DNA of 64,000 nt, taken from contig CM054060.1 of NCBI GenBank assembly GCA_028641055.1, forward strand, positions 165,692,416-165,756,415, read 5' to 3'. The stretch comes from Alopecurus myosuroides (lineage: Eukaryota; Streptophyta; Magnoliopsida; Poales; Poaceae). The translations under genes and the position numbers were made by a program. Positions within the stretch are counted from its first letter, which is position 1; every line of letters begins with the position of its first letter. The notes under the pieces were generated by a model. It searched no databases. It had not been told where the DNA came from and saw nothing but the letters and a program-made list of their open reading frames with translations. Below are positions 10,830 through 22,950 of this stretch, one piece after another.

Positions 10830-13800
10830 GAGAGGGGAACATGGATACACATATTTCAACAATATTAAGTTTCCCCTCTTTATGCTGAAAGTATTGAAGT
10901 TGCACTTGATCTACCTTTCTATGCTTGCTATTATGTGCTTCTTTTATTTGTTTCATTACAAAATGCCAATGCATAGGAAATGGGTTAGACTTAAATATAA
11001 ATTGTTTAATATTTTTTGGTGTGTTCCTTATGCTTTAATTTCCTATTCGGTTTGAGCACACATTTATGTTTTTTCAACATGTAAAATACCTTTACCTACT
11101 GTTATCTATCATTTAGTTTAATATTTTCATTTTATAAATTTTTTGGGAAAGTAAATGAGAAGGATGAGTAATGGAGAAGTTGGGGTCGGCCTTGAACATG
11201 TGTTGTTCATGCCAATGAAACCATTGCGAACTCTCTATCATTAAAACTTTTTCCAAAGCTAAAAACAATAAAAAATATTAGTTCACTACTGTAACATCAC
11301 ATTTCTGTCTTATTTCTCATCATAAATGGCAAGAATAATCTTATATGAGAGATAGGATTAAACAACAGTAATTAGCTGTCCAGAAAGCAGATTCCTGAAC
11401 TTCACTGCAAAATTTTTTAAAATCACAGAAGTGGAATTTTGACCTGGTAATTTATGACAGCAATATTTAGTTATCACTACATATTTCATTAGTTTTAATT
11501 TTTCTGATTTGAGCAACTTAAGTGCCTCTAAAAATTCACTCTTTACGGGCTGTTCAGTTTTTGGCAGATTATGTCTTTATTTTGCATTGCTCTCATTACT
11601 TGTGTTTTGTGTGGTTCTTTTGATCAAGGAGCAATGCACAACTGTAGTAACAGTAGTTAATATTTAGAATCAACTCATGATGTGTCTTTGCTGTACCTAT
11701 GTGGATTTTATTTATGGAGGCACTAACCCCTCTAATCAAGTTTTATGTTGAGATTTGTGTAAGAAGAATTTTTCAGGAGGAAGAGTTGAGTGAGATGAAC
11801 AAAGATCAAGAGGGACAACCAATCAAGCTTGGGGATGTACCCCTGGGATCACCCTACATGTATCAAATAAGTACAAGAATCCAAGCTTGGGGATGCCGAG
11901 CCACCTCACTCCAACCATCATGATGTTAAGTAAGAAAAGCCTAGCTATACAGCTATCAATAAAGCGCTTTACGGGAGGCAACCCGGTTGTTCTTAGTTGG
12001 TTTTTCCTAATGTCCTCTTGCTGTAACAAGAGACTTAGTCTTTAGTTTAGTTTCTGGAGTTTTCAATAAAGTGTCAAGTTTCACCCATTTGGATTTAAAA
12101 GTTGCTACCCTAGTGCTTGGAATTTCTGTTTCAGCACGATTCTGCTCACCGTACGATTTTTCATTTTTTTATCTGTAAGTCGGATTGAGCTAATTTTTTA
12201 GTATGTTCTGCAACTTTTCATACTCTGTAAGCACAAAAATAGGATTGTTTTTTTGATGAGTCCAGCTTAGGGAAAACGTTCGTTTTGCTGCTATTGCTTT
12301 TCTCGATAGATTTTGCCTTCTTTTGTTGGATGCACTCTTTGGGTTTGGGACTTGAATTTCCTTGATCTTTTCGAGCTAGAGAGTGAACATACAACATTAT
12401 GAACCTTATTGTCTATCTTCTGGAGCATTTTTTTTTTGGAATTTTGCGCAGCATGCATACGTTTTGTTTGTCCTTGCTAATCTCACCCCACAGAAAAAGA
12501 ATGGGAGAAACATGTTTTGTAAAGTTTTTTCACAGGGAATAGAGGAGCTGCGCCAATAGAGATCCAAGAGTGGTGAAAACCACAAGCTCGGGTATGTGGT
12601 AAACACCCCCCTGGACCAACACTCTTTTGGTTAGCACACGTCTACTTTCTGTTTTTCTAAGCAAGGCATTTATCGCAGAAACTTGAAGCGTCTAGTTTTT
12701 TTTTTAAAGTTTATTTGTGAGACCACCACCACAATTATATTTATAAGAATCAGATACTAGAATAATGGGTTGAATTAAGTTGGATGCTGTTATATTTATT
12801 GGGAAAGGGATGCTTTAGTTGATTATAAAAGCTACTTATAGTTGCATGATTTATATGCTGTTTTAGGTTTAGAAATTTGCAATAGTGTTGTCATGAGCTA
12901 TCTCTTATTCATGTTTTTGATGTTAATTGTTAGTTTACTTAGTTTGTCATGAAATGAGTAGTTCTATGGACACTAATTCATCCATAGTAGCTGGTCAACT
13001 ATCTCCCTCTTGCTAGCCAAAAAAGTAAAAATTCCAACAAGTATAAACTTGTTTCCAACACCCTTTAGCCAAGTATTTCCAGTGAGTCCACCATATCTAC
13101 CTATTAGCTTCAGAGCTATTCCGAGTATGTTCACCATGTTATAGTGTTATTTATGTTCTAAATTAATATATTCACTTTATTAATTGTCATGAGCTGAATT
13201 TGGGATAGGACTCTCACGAACTTTTGAATGCACACCTTTACTTTTCATTGCACTTAATAAACATGACCCAATAACGGGAGCTAAAAGTTTTGCGTTTGAC
13301 AAGTGTTTGGTTGGGAGCTAGCTATAAACGTGTATCACTGGAAAGCTTTCAACATTGCACAAAAATTTACATTTGGTTGATATCATGTACTTTTGTTTTT
13401 GGACTCCTGCCATGCCGAAATGAAATAGAGGAATAGTAAGTTTTGATGAGTAAGTATATTTATGACTAGAGAAACGCATTGGGACGCTAACCCAAGCCAT
13501 GCTTGATCATGGTGGAAATTTACTTACAGCTAGAGTGGACTCTACAAACACATCCTACAATAAAATAAGAAGCTATGCATATAGTGAATGAAATAAAAAA
13601 GGATGATGAGTCTACTACGTTTGTTCATCTTGTCATTGTGACATGGGCCGGTTTCCATGTCATGGGGCAAGAGGTACCTATTTGCGGTTCTCTATGATGT
13701 CATTAATACTTATTATGATTGTACAAAGATTATTAGGAATCTTAAGTTGAGTAATCATGGAGTAGGTTTTCACACTCACGGGGCATGAGGCATTGAACCA

Positions 13801-14304
13801 ACACCTTGTCAATCACATTAATTCAACATTTTTTTTGAAACATTCAACATTCACATTTTAAGATGCTAGTGATAAAGGGGCAATGAGAGTCTTAGACCAA
13901 TGGATGCCACATTTCAATTAGTAATTTTAGTTGAATAATTTAGAGGTTAAATAAGACTTGATCATGTTTTACCTCTACTCAATTTTCTCCAAAGTGTCCA
14001 CCATATTTTCTATTTTCCATTATGCTATTCTCTGACCAATATAGGATTTTATTTTTCATTTTGTGTATGCATTTGGTCCATAGTGCTTTTATTTCATTAT
14101 ACACTTTGTGAACTTTCATGAAGCATCTTTGCTTGCATATTTGATATTTCTTATAACATGAATTGTATGTTGCTACTCATCTACATTATGAATCATTTGA
14201 TTATATTTAGCATGAATAATCTTCTTTGATATTCCATGATTGTTTTAAAATGCAAAGTCCATGTTAGTTTTATCACCTTCATACTCGAGGACGAGTATGG
14301 GTTA
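10830..14304 (+). other. Non-coding internal region of the 6.9-kb element
   Basis: AT-rich, about 3.5 kb, with no convincing ORF on either strand. Short frames such as 11699-11923 contain the AAGCTTGGGGATG motif that also occurs before the 3' LTR and near 29435-29500, so they look like untranslated repeats. Confidence 0.6.
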
Positions 14305-14317
14305 AGCTTGGGGATGT
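14305..14317 (+). other. Polypurine-tract region of the 6.9-kb element
   Basis: AAGCTTGGGGATGT-like sequence directly before the 3' LTR TGATGCATG; expected site of plus-strand priming. Confidence 0.6.
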
Positions 14318-15728
14318 TGATGCATGTAAAATGCATACATGAACTTTGCATGTTATTACTTGTTTTTCCTACATATTAGGAACTTATATTCATGTTTTAT
14401 AATGATTTGGGGGATTTTCTGAACAATCCCCCTTCTTTTGGTTCTAACCCAGTTTTTCCAGAAAACGTACTTTTTAGTGTTTCAGACTTTCCGGGAGCTT
14501 CGACACTCCAAAAAGGGCAAGGCCAAAGAGCACGGTTCAGAATTTTTGAGACGAAGACCATGGGCCAAAGTAGAGGACCAAAAGGCCAACCAGGTGGAAA
14601 AGAGGACTCTCCACGCGGCCAGATTCCTTGGCCGCGTGTGGGGCCCCCTTTTTGCCCCCGTGGCTCCGATGCCGTCGATCTTTCTTCTCCCGAGTGTCTC
14701 GTGACCTAAAAACGACTATATAAAGGGTCCCCTGGCATTTTCGAGAAGGAGGCGGCGCCGAGAGACGAAACCACGAAACAGAGAGACAGAAGGCTGCTGC
14801 CGGAGAAGATCGGAGGGGGGAAACGCAGCCGGGATCACCCCTGGAGGGCTCCACCCCCTCCGGCGTGCTCATCATCAACATCTACAGCAAGATCAGCTCC
14901 ATCTCTTCACTGTAATCTCTTGGCAAACACTATGTATGATGCAATACTATATTCCCTTGATGTATTGTGTCTCCCCGTCTATGTTTGAGTAGTGAATTGT
15001 TCTTGGCAATGGTGAAATAGTTCGTTGATTGGTTGCATACAAGTTTGTTATCTTCTATGATTGTCTTTATGTACAATATATGAGTGCACGCATATGTTGG
15101 GGAATGCATGTAAGGTGATCACCGGTAGCATAGTGGAGTGGTGGTGACTTGGGAGTGACAGTAACCTGAGACCGAGCCACAAAGTTAAGTTATTGGGGGA
15201 TATATATAGGGGACCTTAGAACGTAAGGCTATGGTGGGACTTTATGTCTTAATCAATCTTGTGCAGTCATTTACTTGGCCACATGATCCATCATAAGGGG
15301 TTGTAGATCATTTACTTGACTATACCTATTCATGGCTCCTTCCTAGAAGAAACAACTAAGACTAAAACATGTGCTTCACTAATTGTGACAACCACACGAA
15401 CGAAACACCTATTGCTAGAACACTTGCTCCCTTGAGATACTTGAGATATTTGATGCTTGCTACTTGTGAAACTTGCTTAGAAACTTGCTTTAGGATTACT
15501 TGCATTTTAAACTTGCTTCACTAGTTACTAGACAAACCACACTCCACGTCACTTGCTTCTAATTAGTTAGTTCCTTTTAGTCAAACTTATTGCTTTGCAT
15601 AAACAGCCATATAAGAGGGTTATAGGGCTTTAGAGAACAGATAGATTACCTTCATCTCCTCGTGGGTTCGACACTCAAATACTTATCGAAAGGTACTACA
15701 ATTGATCTCCTGCACTTGGGAGTCATCA
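14318..15728 (+). repeat. 3' LTR of the 6.9-kb element
   Basis: 1411 bp, collinear with 8806-10218, mostly substitutions, followed by the second TSD copy ATCCC. Confidence 0.92.
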
Positions 15729-15733
15729 ATCCC

Positions 15734-16346
15734 TCATGTCAAGATGTGCATGGAGTTCCACAAGCGCATCCACGACAACGATTTCTCCATCTACATCCCC
15801 TACGTCAAGATGTACTTGGAGTTCGACAAGCGCGTCAACGACAATGACTACCATGTCTACATCCCCTTCGTCAAGATGCACTTGGAGTTCGACAAGCGCA
15901 TCAACGACAATGACCAGCACGACTACATGCCAACCGCCACGATGTACATGGACTTCGACACGAGCATCAACAACAACCAATGCGTCAAGTTCATCTACAC
16001 TCTACCGCTCTCGCAAGCTCATCCTCATCCACCCATTGAGGATCATGTCAAGATCGTCATCACCTTTGGACCACACCCTCCACGAGCATACCTTGGCATG
16101 ATCTTCGATAAGAGGCTCAACTTCAACGACTACACCGCCTCGCAAGATCTTCACCAACCTTCCAAGGAGGAACCTTTCATGATCTTCATCACCTTTGGAC
16201 CACACCCACTACGAGCCTACCGTCACATGAACTTCGACAAGCGGCTCAACTTCAACGACATCTTCGTCGTCAACATTCCTTCTCCCGCTCACATATGGAT
16301 GGAACAAGAGTCGAGGACGACTCTTTTTTTCAAGGGGGGGAGATGA
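15734..16346 (+). pseudogene. His/Asp-rich repeat ORF, 3' part, with 22-residue tandem repeats
   Basis: Continuation, in the same phase, of the ORF interrupted at 8805. It opens with four 66-bp (22-residue) tandem units spanning about 15731-15994, each built around VKMYLEFDKRINDND, then two longer units containing ITFGPHP..RAY and FDKRLNFND. The last codons translate the polypurine tract (FFKGGR) and the stop codon TGA is made of the first three bases of the 3' LTR. No known domain is recognised. Because the frame is open here, most of the damage lies in the 5' part. Confidence 0.65.
16331..16343 (+). other. Polypurine tract of the 14.2-kb element
   Basis: CAAGGGGGGGAGA immediately before the 3' LTR start TGATGTAGCC. 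Confidence 0.8.
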
Positions 16347-17345
16347 TGTAGCCCACCGTATTCAACCAAGCACAACATCGATACACAACAAGGTGAACTC
16401 ACTCCTATCTCCGTACGTTTTCGGTGACTTGGTGAACGGTGCTCTACCTCATGAAATACCCCTCTACATGCATAGGTGGGATCACCACATGGAGACCCAA
16501 GAAGGTGCCCAAGATGCTCAAGAACACATCCAAGAAGGTGCACACGAAGCTAGGAAGGAAGCGGGTGAAGACGACGTCAAGATCGGAGCTCCGAGGTGGA
16601 AGAACGGAGGGAAAAGGGGGCTCCCGGCCTCACCCCCCAGCCAGGACGGCCTCCCCCCACCTCAGGCCGGCCCCTGGCCGAGCAGGCCGGCCTCCCCCTT
16701 CCCCACCCCGGCCTCAGGCCGGCCAGCTCCTCCCCCAGGCCGGGCAGCAGCCCGAGGGCGCCGGCCCCCACCCCGGCCTCAGGCCGGCCTCCCAGGCCGG
16801 GCCAGCCCTGGGCAGGGCGCCTGCCCCCACCCCGGCCTCCCAGGCCGGCCCCCCTGTTTTGTGCGGAAAGGCCCCTTTTTGGCTCCATTTTCACCCACCT
16901 ACCCCCCTAGGCTATATAAGGGATCCCGGTGGCTAGATCTAGGGTTTAGGGATGATTTGAGAACTTCGGGCTATGCCCTTGTATCCCTCTTGTGAGGTGA
17001 CTCCTCTTACGAGGCTACTCCTATGATGTGTATCTAGGACCGTATCAAGATCTCTCCAAGGAGCTACTCTTTCACCTTGTGATTCTAGTAGCGCTTGCCA
17101 ACCTTCCCCTTGCGGCTTCTGTTGGATCGGTGGACCGACCGGTGAGAGGAATCGGTTTCAATTAGCATGTTGTTGACTTGGGTTTGCGATCCCTCGTAAG
17201 CTTCACGAGTTATCTTCCCCCTTTTGCGTTTCCGCGCGTTTGCCCTCGATTCCCCCTCTCGTGTTCATCGCGTTCTTCGTGCGTTCTTTGTTCGTTCTTG
17301 TCGATTCGTGAAGATCGGGCCAACTTAGAGGTCAACACCTCATCA
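16344..17345 (+). repeat. 3' LTR of the 14.2-kb element
   Basis: 1002 bp, longer than the 5' LTR by extra GGCCGG-rich units in the GC-rich part (about 16640-16850) and small indels. Followed by TSD TCACG at 17346-17350. Confidence 0.92.
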
Positions 17346-17880
17346 TCACGCATCATTCCGGAGGCGCGCATGGTGGTGTAGAGCCCTCCAGTGATGATTT
17401 CCCCTCCCGGCAGGGTGCCGGGGAGAACTCCATAACCCTCCGGAACTCAGGTTGACGATGACGGTGGCCTCGGGTGTTTTTCGTGGAAAAGTGGTATATC
17501 TTTAGGGTTTACTCCTCGGGGGGAATATATAGGCGAAAGGGTGATGGCGGTGAGAGCCCGAGGGGCCCACATCACCCCATGGCGTGGCCAGGGGCGCCAC
17601 CCTATGGTGTGCCCCCCCTCCGGGTCTCTTCGGGACTCCGTGGAACCTTCGGAAATTCTAAGACTTATGGGCTTCGAATTTTCCAACTCCGAGAATATTT
17701 CCAAAACAAATTTTATGAAACTAAAAACAACAGAAAACATGAACTGGCTCTATGGCATCTTGTCAATAGGTTAGTCCCAGGAAATCGATAAAATGGCATA
17801 AAGTGTAAGGAGAACATGTAGCATAAGGCATGAAAACAACATGGAACATCAGAAATTGAGGATACGTTTATGACGTATCA
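17346..17880 (-). repeat. Sabrina/WHAM-like Gypsy LTR, 5' part
   Basis: On the minus strand it starts TGATACGTCATAAACGTATCC at 17880, the typical start of this LTR group, and continues at 3128 beyond the nested element. The last 450 bp resemble the LTR ending at 28532, including the AACATGGAACATCAGAAATT block. Confidence 0.85.
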
Positions 17881-17927
17881 CCCCCTATGGTTGCACCTGG
17901 TGCCCTAGGTAACTGGTACCACCCCAT
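17881..17927 (-). repeat. Stub of Copia internal region
   Basis: 47 bp between the Copia LTR and the Sabrina-like LTR. On the minus strand it contains TGGTACCAG a few bases after the LTR end, a degenerate match to the Met-type primer site. The rest of the element is missing. Confidence 0.45.
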
Positions 17928-19051
17928 TGTAGGAAAACGGGGTAGGCTACAATAGCGCAAATCAAAATTTCTACCTCGTCAACCAAGATCTGCTGCAAGA
18001 TATAGATCACGTGATTGCCACTAGACGCGTTGTGCCGATCTCGGTGAAGCGGGTCGGGGCAAGGTAATCGTACGAATCCTATGGATCCCGTTGCTCCCAC
18101 GAACAGATCCTCTCGGCGGCTCGTCCAAGTGCTACAGATGCAGCACCTGTATCGGTATCCACACGTGCGGCGTGGAAGCACCGCTCGCCGGACTGCTAGG
18201 TCCGCGCGAGCAGCAGGGGCATGGAGTGACGGTGTCTGCGGTGGAATGTGGTGCGGAATTGGCAACCCTAAAACATACAGCCTCCTCTCCTTTATATAGA
18301 CGTCCCCATAATGGGCTGCCACGAAAACAGCCCACTCTGGAGTCCATTTCCATGCCATTTCAGATCCAATCCAAATTCTGCTTCTTCTGCCTTAAGTGTG
18401 CGACCCTATAGGTTCACGCACGTTTAGACATGACACGAGTACACCTACTCGACCAATAGTTGGTAGAGGCTTCTAGCAAAACTTGCCAACTCCCAAACGT
18501 GCATAAAGATCACATAGGACGAACCATCACATGTTTATGCTATTCCTTTTGCCTCATGATATTTGATCATGCTCCTAGGTGATCACTATTTCTCAATCTT
18601 GTGAATCAGAATCCCTTTCCGGGTTAGCTATTAACCTTATTCAGCATGGCCATACATTTCTGGATCCGATCACTCGAGGGGCCCAGAGAAATATCTCTCT
18701 CTAGTGAAGAGAGGGGCAAATCCCATCTTGACTAGCCGTGCCTTGCAGCATGCTTCATGACAAATCCGAAAGCTACCTTTATAACTATCCTGTCACAGTG
18801 TAGCGTTTGATAGCCCCAAAGTAGGTCGATTTACATCTCAAGATACATGTGCTAGTCTAATGTTCATGTGTGTCCTCACATGAACTCCGACTAGGGACAT
18901 ATTTAGAATAACCATGTAAGTAAAGAGTTTCACAAACAAGTCAATACTTGCCAATCAATACAAAGATATTATTCAAGACACATTATTACAAATCATGGAT
19001 ACATAGATATATCATCATCTCTATGATTGCCTCTCAGGAATATCTCCAACA
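17928..19051 (-). repeat. Copia-type LTR (about 1.1 kb)
   Basis: On the minus strand it starts TGTTGGAGATATTCCTGAGA at 19051 and ends GTTTTCCTACA at 17928, in the style of BARE/Angela/Maximus-group Copia LTRs. The opposite end of the element is not in place, so this is a truncated copy. The open frames at 17885-18411 are not convincing genes. Confidence 0.7.
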
Positions 19052-19761
19052 CCCCTAGGGTCGTCTTTGGCATAAAGACCCCATCGTCCCGAAACGCGAA
19101 ACCCCCAAAGGATTTTCCCAAAAACGATCCGCAGCTCCGCCAACACCCAAAACCCTAGTTTGGGAGACATAAGTTCCTGTTCTAGCACCCTGGTAGGACA
19201 GAGATCGGACGGATATCATCTCCATCGTCATCGCCATCACCTCTCTATCAACCCTCCACGGTTCCCCCTTTGATGTCTGAGTAATTCCCTGCTGTAGGCA
19301 GAGGGGGTCGTAGGGATTGGATGATATTAGTCATGTAATAGATCACGATATTGTTAGGGCTTGATGCCTAGTATCGACTATTGTGGTTTATTATCGTTGT
19401 TGCAACTTGGAGTGCTTACTGTTTGTCACTTAGGGCCCGAGTGCCATGATTTTGGATCTAAACATGTTATGTTTTCATGAGTATAGTTGTTGTTTTGGAT
19501 CATATCTACTAGTTGTATACACTTGTTATTGTCTAGAACCGGAGACCCCAAGGTGACATGGTTGGGATATTGGAGGGGATGGACTCTAGTTAGAGGATTA
19601 CATGTTTCCACTGTATATTAATGCTTCTCTTCGGTGCTTGGTAGAACAAGTGCCTTAATTACCATTAGTTCCTTTTCCCCCCACAACAACGGGATGGTAG
19701 GACAAAAGATGTCGTGCAAGTTCTTATTGCAAGCACGTACGACAAATCTCGGGAGACATTC
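19052..19761 (+). repeat. Gypsy LTR fragment, left part
   Basis: Internal part of a plus-strand Sabrina/WHAM-like LTR that continues at 24515 on the other side of the solo LTR. The left end is truncated at the Copia LTR. Confidence 0.6.
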
Positions 19762-20713
19762 TGTCGCACCCGGATTTCTAGGGGATACTCACAGTCCGTT
19801 AAACAGTAGATAAATGGCTTACGGGGCATACCGGCACCCTCATCTCAATATGAGCAGGCCAACACGTAAACGTGTGACAACCATTCTCTTACTATTCATC
19901 GTCTGCGCAAACCATCCCATAGAAATCCAGATACTTCCATTGACGTACTTCAAAACATACACACATGGTACGTCAACGGCATTGGAACAAGTGATATCAC
20001 AACAGATCTCTACGACACAAAAGATGGAAATAAGTTGCAAATAGCCCTCATTAGAGCAGAGATAGCAAATACAATCATCCAGAGGACACATGTCCCAACA
20101 ATTCATCATTACATCACAGCGGAAGCGTTCAAGATGTCTGAGTACAGACAAGATCCAAATAGGCCTAAGAGGCCGGAAACGAAAAGACGGAGCCCATCCA
20201 CGAAGTCTCGGATCCTGCCCGGGTCCGCTATCTACTCGTCAGCAGCCTCGTCAAACTCCATGTAGTAGCCACCATGGTGATCCTCGGAAACGTAGTCTGC
20301 GGAAACCACAGCCCCAAAGGGGTCAGTACATAAACGTACTGGCAAGCAAGACTCACAATTCACCAAAGGGTAACCCGTCAACACCAAGCACAGATGCTTT
20401 GGGTTCAACGGAAGAAAGGGGGTGATACAAAAGATGCTGCAGCGGGCTGCTCTAACCAACTACAGAGTTGCTATAACTTCCGGCTAACAGAAAGAAGATA
20501 AGATAGCGTATCGTAACAAACTAACAACTAACTCCAAACAAACCCATCCTGGATCTCGCCCCTTATCCAAAGAAGCAATCCGAGGATAACTCACACAGTT
20601 GGATTAATGATGGATCAAGTTATTGTGGCAATAAGGCTATTACTAGTCAAGTTATCATTAGTTAGGTGTAAGTTGTTCTGAGTACTTGTTAGCCAGTACT
20701 TTCACCAAGTTAA

Positions 20714-20760
20714 CCATAACCGCGGAAAACACGGCTTCTCGAGAAGATTTATCCCTGCAG
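20714..20760 (-). repeat. Conserved core of the long LTRs
   Basis: Minus-strand copy of the CTTCTCGAGAAG-centred block, about 1 kb from the LTR 3' end at 19762. Confidence 0.75.
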
Positions 20761-22887
20761 GGGTGCACCAATTTGGCCGTACACGTAAGAATAACCCGCC
20801 AGATGGGAAGGCCTTTCCCACCAAGCGGGGCACTCAACACAACTCAACTCTTCTTCGCATCAAGCCCAAAGAACCACATGCTGTGCGTGCGCGGCTAATC
20901 GAGCCCCACGAAGAAAAGGGGACCCTCATAGCACTCTAAGACCACGCCGCCCTAAATGCCGACTACAAAAGTTCCACCCTGGCGCCAAGGGTTCGCACCT
21001 GCACATGCATGCATCAAATGGAAAGCCCGAACTAAGTGTGGCGATTTGGACGAGATGCGAATCGAATCAAATTGAGGGGGGCGCCCATACACGCTTCCCA
21101 CATGCGGATAGTGCGCTCATCATGGATCAGTAGACAAGACCCTTTTCCTAATTAGGGTCGACACTAGCAGGCCTCAAAACCACGCCGGGCCTCCTGCCGG
21201 TGCCTTATCATCAAATTATTATTACCTCAAAATTAACAGGTTGTTGTTTAACATCGAGCCCCAGAACATAATAGAAATATAGTAACAGAAAGTAACGGGT
21301 AACAGACTCGAGCAAAACAACCCTAAGCATGCTAGTAAGACACGGGCTCAAACAACGGGGTTATGGGAGTGGAGGTGAGGCAATATCAGGGTTAAGGGAT
21401 ACCTGTGATAGGTTCGTAACAGAAGCAACGATTCATAGGGCTAGCAGAATAGACAACGGAAAGTATCGGTATCCAATGTTGAGAGGAACACAATGGTTCA
21501 TGTGAGTGAATACTTGCCTGCAAACTCAGCAGCCTGGTACTGAGCTAGATCCTTAGAAGGGGTGTCGTAAGTATCGTCGGTCTCAACGTCGTCGTTTATC
21601 CGAGAAGAAGCAAACAAACAACGCAGGGAGATAACCAATCAATAACATGGCATAGTGCACAAACATGGGATGATGCATGTCAATTTAGTTGATGCATCAG
21701 AAATAAACTAGTTGACAGGATAACATGTTTAAATGGACCCATATGCAATTGGATTGCATATGGAAAGCCCATGAATTAAGGTTGAAATAATTGTTTTACA
21801 ACTAAACCATAGGTGAAAGTGGATTAGCATGATGCATGGATGAGGAAAACAGCAAAATAATAACAATAGAATCAATTGGAAATAAGGTTTATCAATTTTG
21901 GAATTTTTGGTGTTAAGTTATGAAATTTTGGTTCCTTAAAGGTGTTACACCAGCATTTGTTGTTTTCACCACTTTTAATTGTTCAAAATAGATAACAAAG
22001 TTAATATTTGATAAGAACACACAATTTTAGGTGGAATACATGTTTCACTTGTTGAAAAAGGATTTCAAATAAATTATTTATGAATTAAACAAGTTTAAGC
22101 AAGAATTAAATGAATTTAATTCAAACATGAACTTATTTGAATTTTTATTTGTGCAAAACATTAAGTGAGATTCATAATTGAAAAGCTTATAATGTTATGG
22201 TTTGAAAACATATTTTATAAGTTCAAAAATAATTTAATTTGATCAAGTTATGAATTTAACAATATTAAATGATTTAAACAAGGTTTAAATCATTTAACCA
22301 ATTTTAATTATTCAAAACATGGAACAAATTTTATATTTGGAAAGGTGGTTTAATTTAGCATGGAAAACATATTTCATTTGTTGAAAAAGGATTTAAAATG
22401 AGCAAGTTATTATTTTGGCAATTTTAAGTGCATTAATTAAGAAACAGTTGTTTTCAGCAATTTAAATTATTCAAAACAGCAAACAAAGTTGATATTTGCA
22501 AAGTTCATGAAAAATTGATTGGAAAACATATTTAGTTTGTTGAATTTGGAATTTTTATGCCCAAGTTATGAATTTTGCAAAATTAAGTGAATTAAACAAG
22601 AATTCAAATATTTCACCAATTTAAAATATTCAAAACAGTAAACAAATTTTATATTTGGGTAGAGCATTTAATTTGGTATTGAAAACATATTAAAAATGTT
22701 GGATTTGGAGTTAAAATGATTTAGTTATGCATTTTTAGGTTTTTGGTATGAATCTGCCATTTTATTTACTATCTAGGGACTTAGAAATATATTACAGGGG
22801 CCTAGAAAGAAATTACAGGGACCTGGTTGTGATTATCATTTTGTTTGGGCTGTGAAGAAATAAAATAAAAAATGGGGTTTAATCCTG

Positions 22888-22950
22888 AGGGGGGTGGGAT
22901 TCGAACCCACCCCCTCTGCTGCGCGCGCAAGGAACAGAACCACTGCGGTG
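22888..22950 (-). other. tRNA-like A-box/B-box segment in the LTR
   Basis: On the minus strand GGTTCGAATCC (22897-22907) is a perfect B-box, set in a hairpin with a 7-nt loop TTCGAAT and a GC stem of about nine pairs, like a T-arm. About 30 bases upstream is CCGCAGTGGTTC (about 22937-22948), close to an A-box. A full cloverleaf with acceptor stem is not evident, so I do not call a tRNA gene. The related solo LTR has a degenerate counterpart at about 58560-58625. Confidence 0.5.

Larger units (their letters stand above)
8806..15728 (+). mobile_element. Complete 6.9-kb non-autonomous Gypsy-type element (Sabrina-like internal signals)
   Basis: 5' LTR 8806-10218, internal region 10219-14317, 3' LTR 14318-15728, ends TGATGCATG...GTCATCA, TSD ATCCC at 8801-8805 and 15729-15733. 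The primer site is tRNA-Asp type and the segment before the 3' LTR (ACTCGAGGACGAGTATGG, then AAGCTTGGGGATGT) matches the style of the Sabrina-like element ending at 33019. Only one small ORF is present, with no polymerase. It is nested inside the ORF of the 14.2-kb element. The LTRs differ at about 2.5-3% by eye. Confidence 0.92.
3129..17345 (+). mobile_element. Complete 14.2-kb LTR retrotransposon with His-rich ORF
   Basis: Full-length element: 5' LTR 3129-4071, internal region, 3' LTR 16344-17345, ends TGATG...CATCA, TSD TCACG on both sides. A 6.9-kb element is nested at 8806-15728, so the original length is about 7.3 kb. The primer site resembles tRNA-Met type and a G-rich polypurine tract precedes the 3' LTR. 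No protease, reverse transcriptase or integrase is visible; the coding capacity is one degenerate His/Asp-rich repeat ORF, so it is non-autonomous. The LTRs differ at roughly 2% by eye plus indels in the GC-rich part. I cannot assign a family name. Confidence 0.92.

Noticed and set aside
17474..17791. Frames in the Sabrina-like LTR near 17500
   Set aside because: Both strands open in the GC-rich LTR leader; same kind of frame seen in the related LTR at 27912-28370.
22888..22950. A complete tRNA gene
   Set aside because: B-box and A-box look real but acceptor, D and anticodon stems cannot be drawn convincingly.
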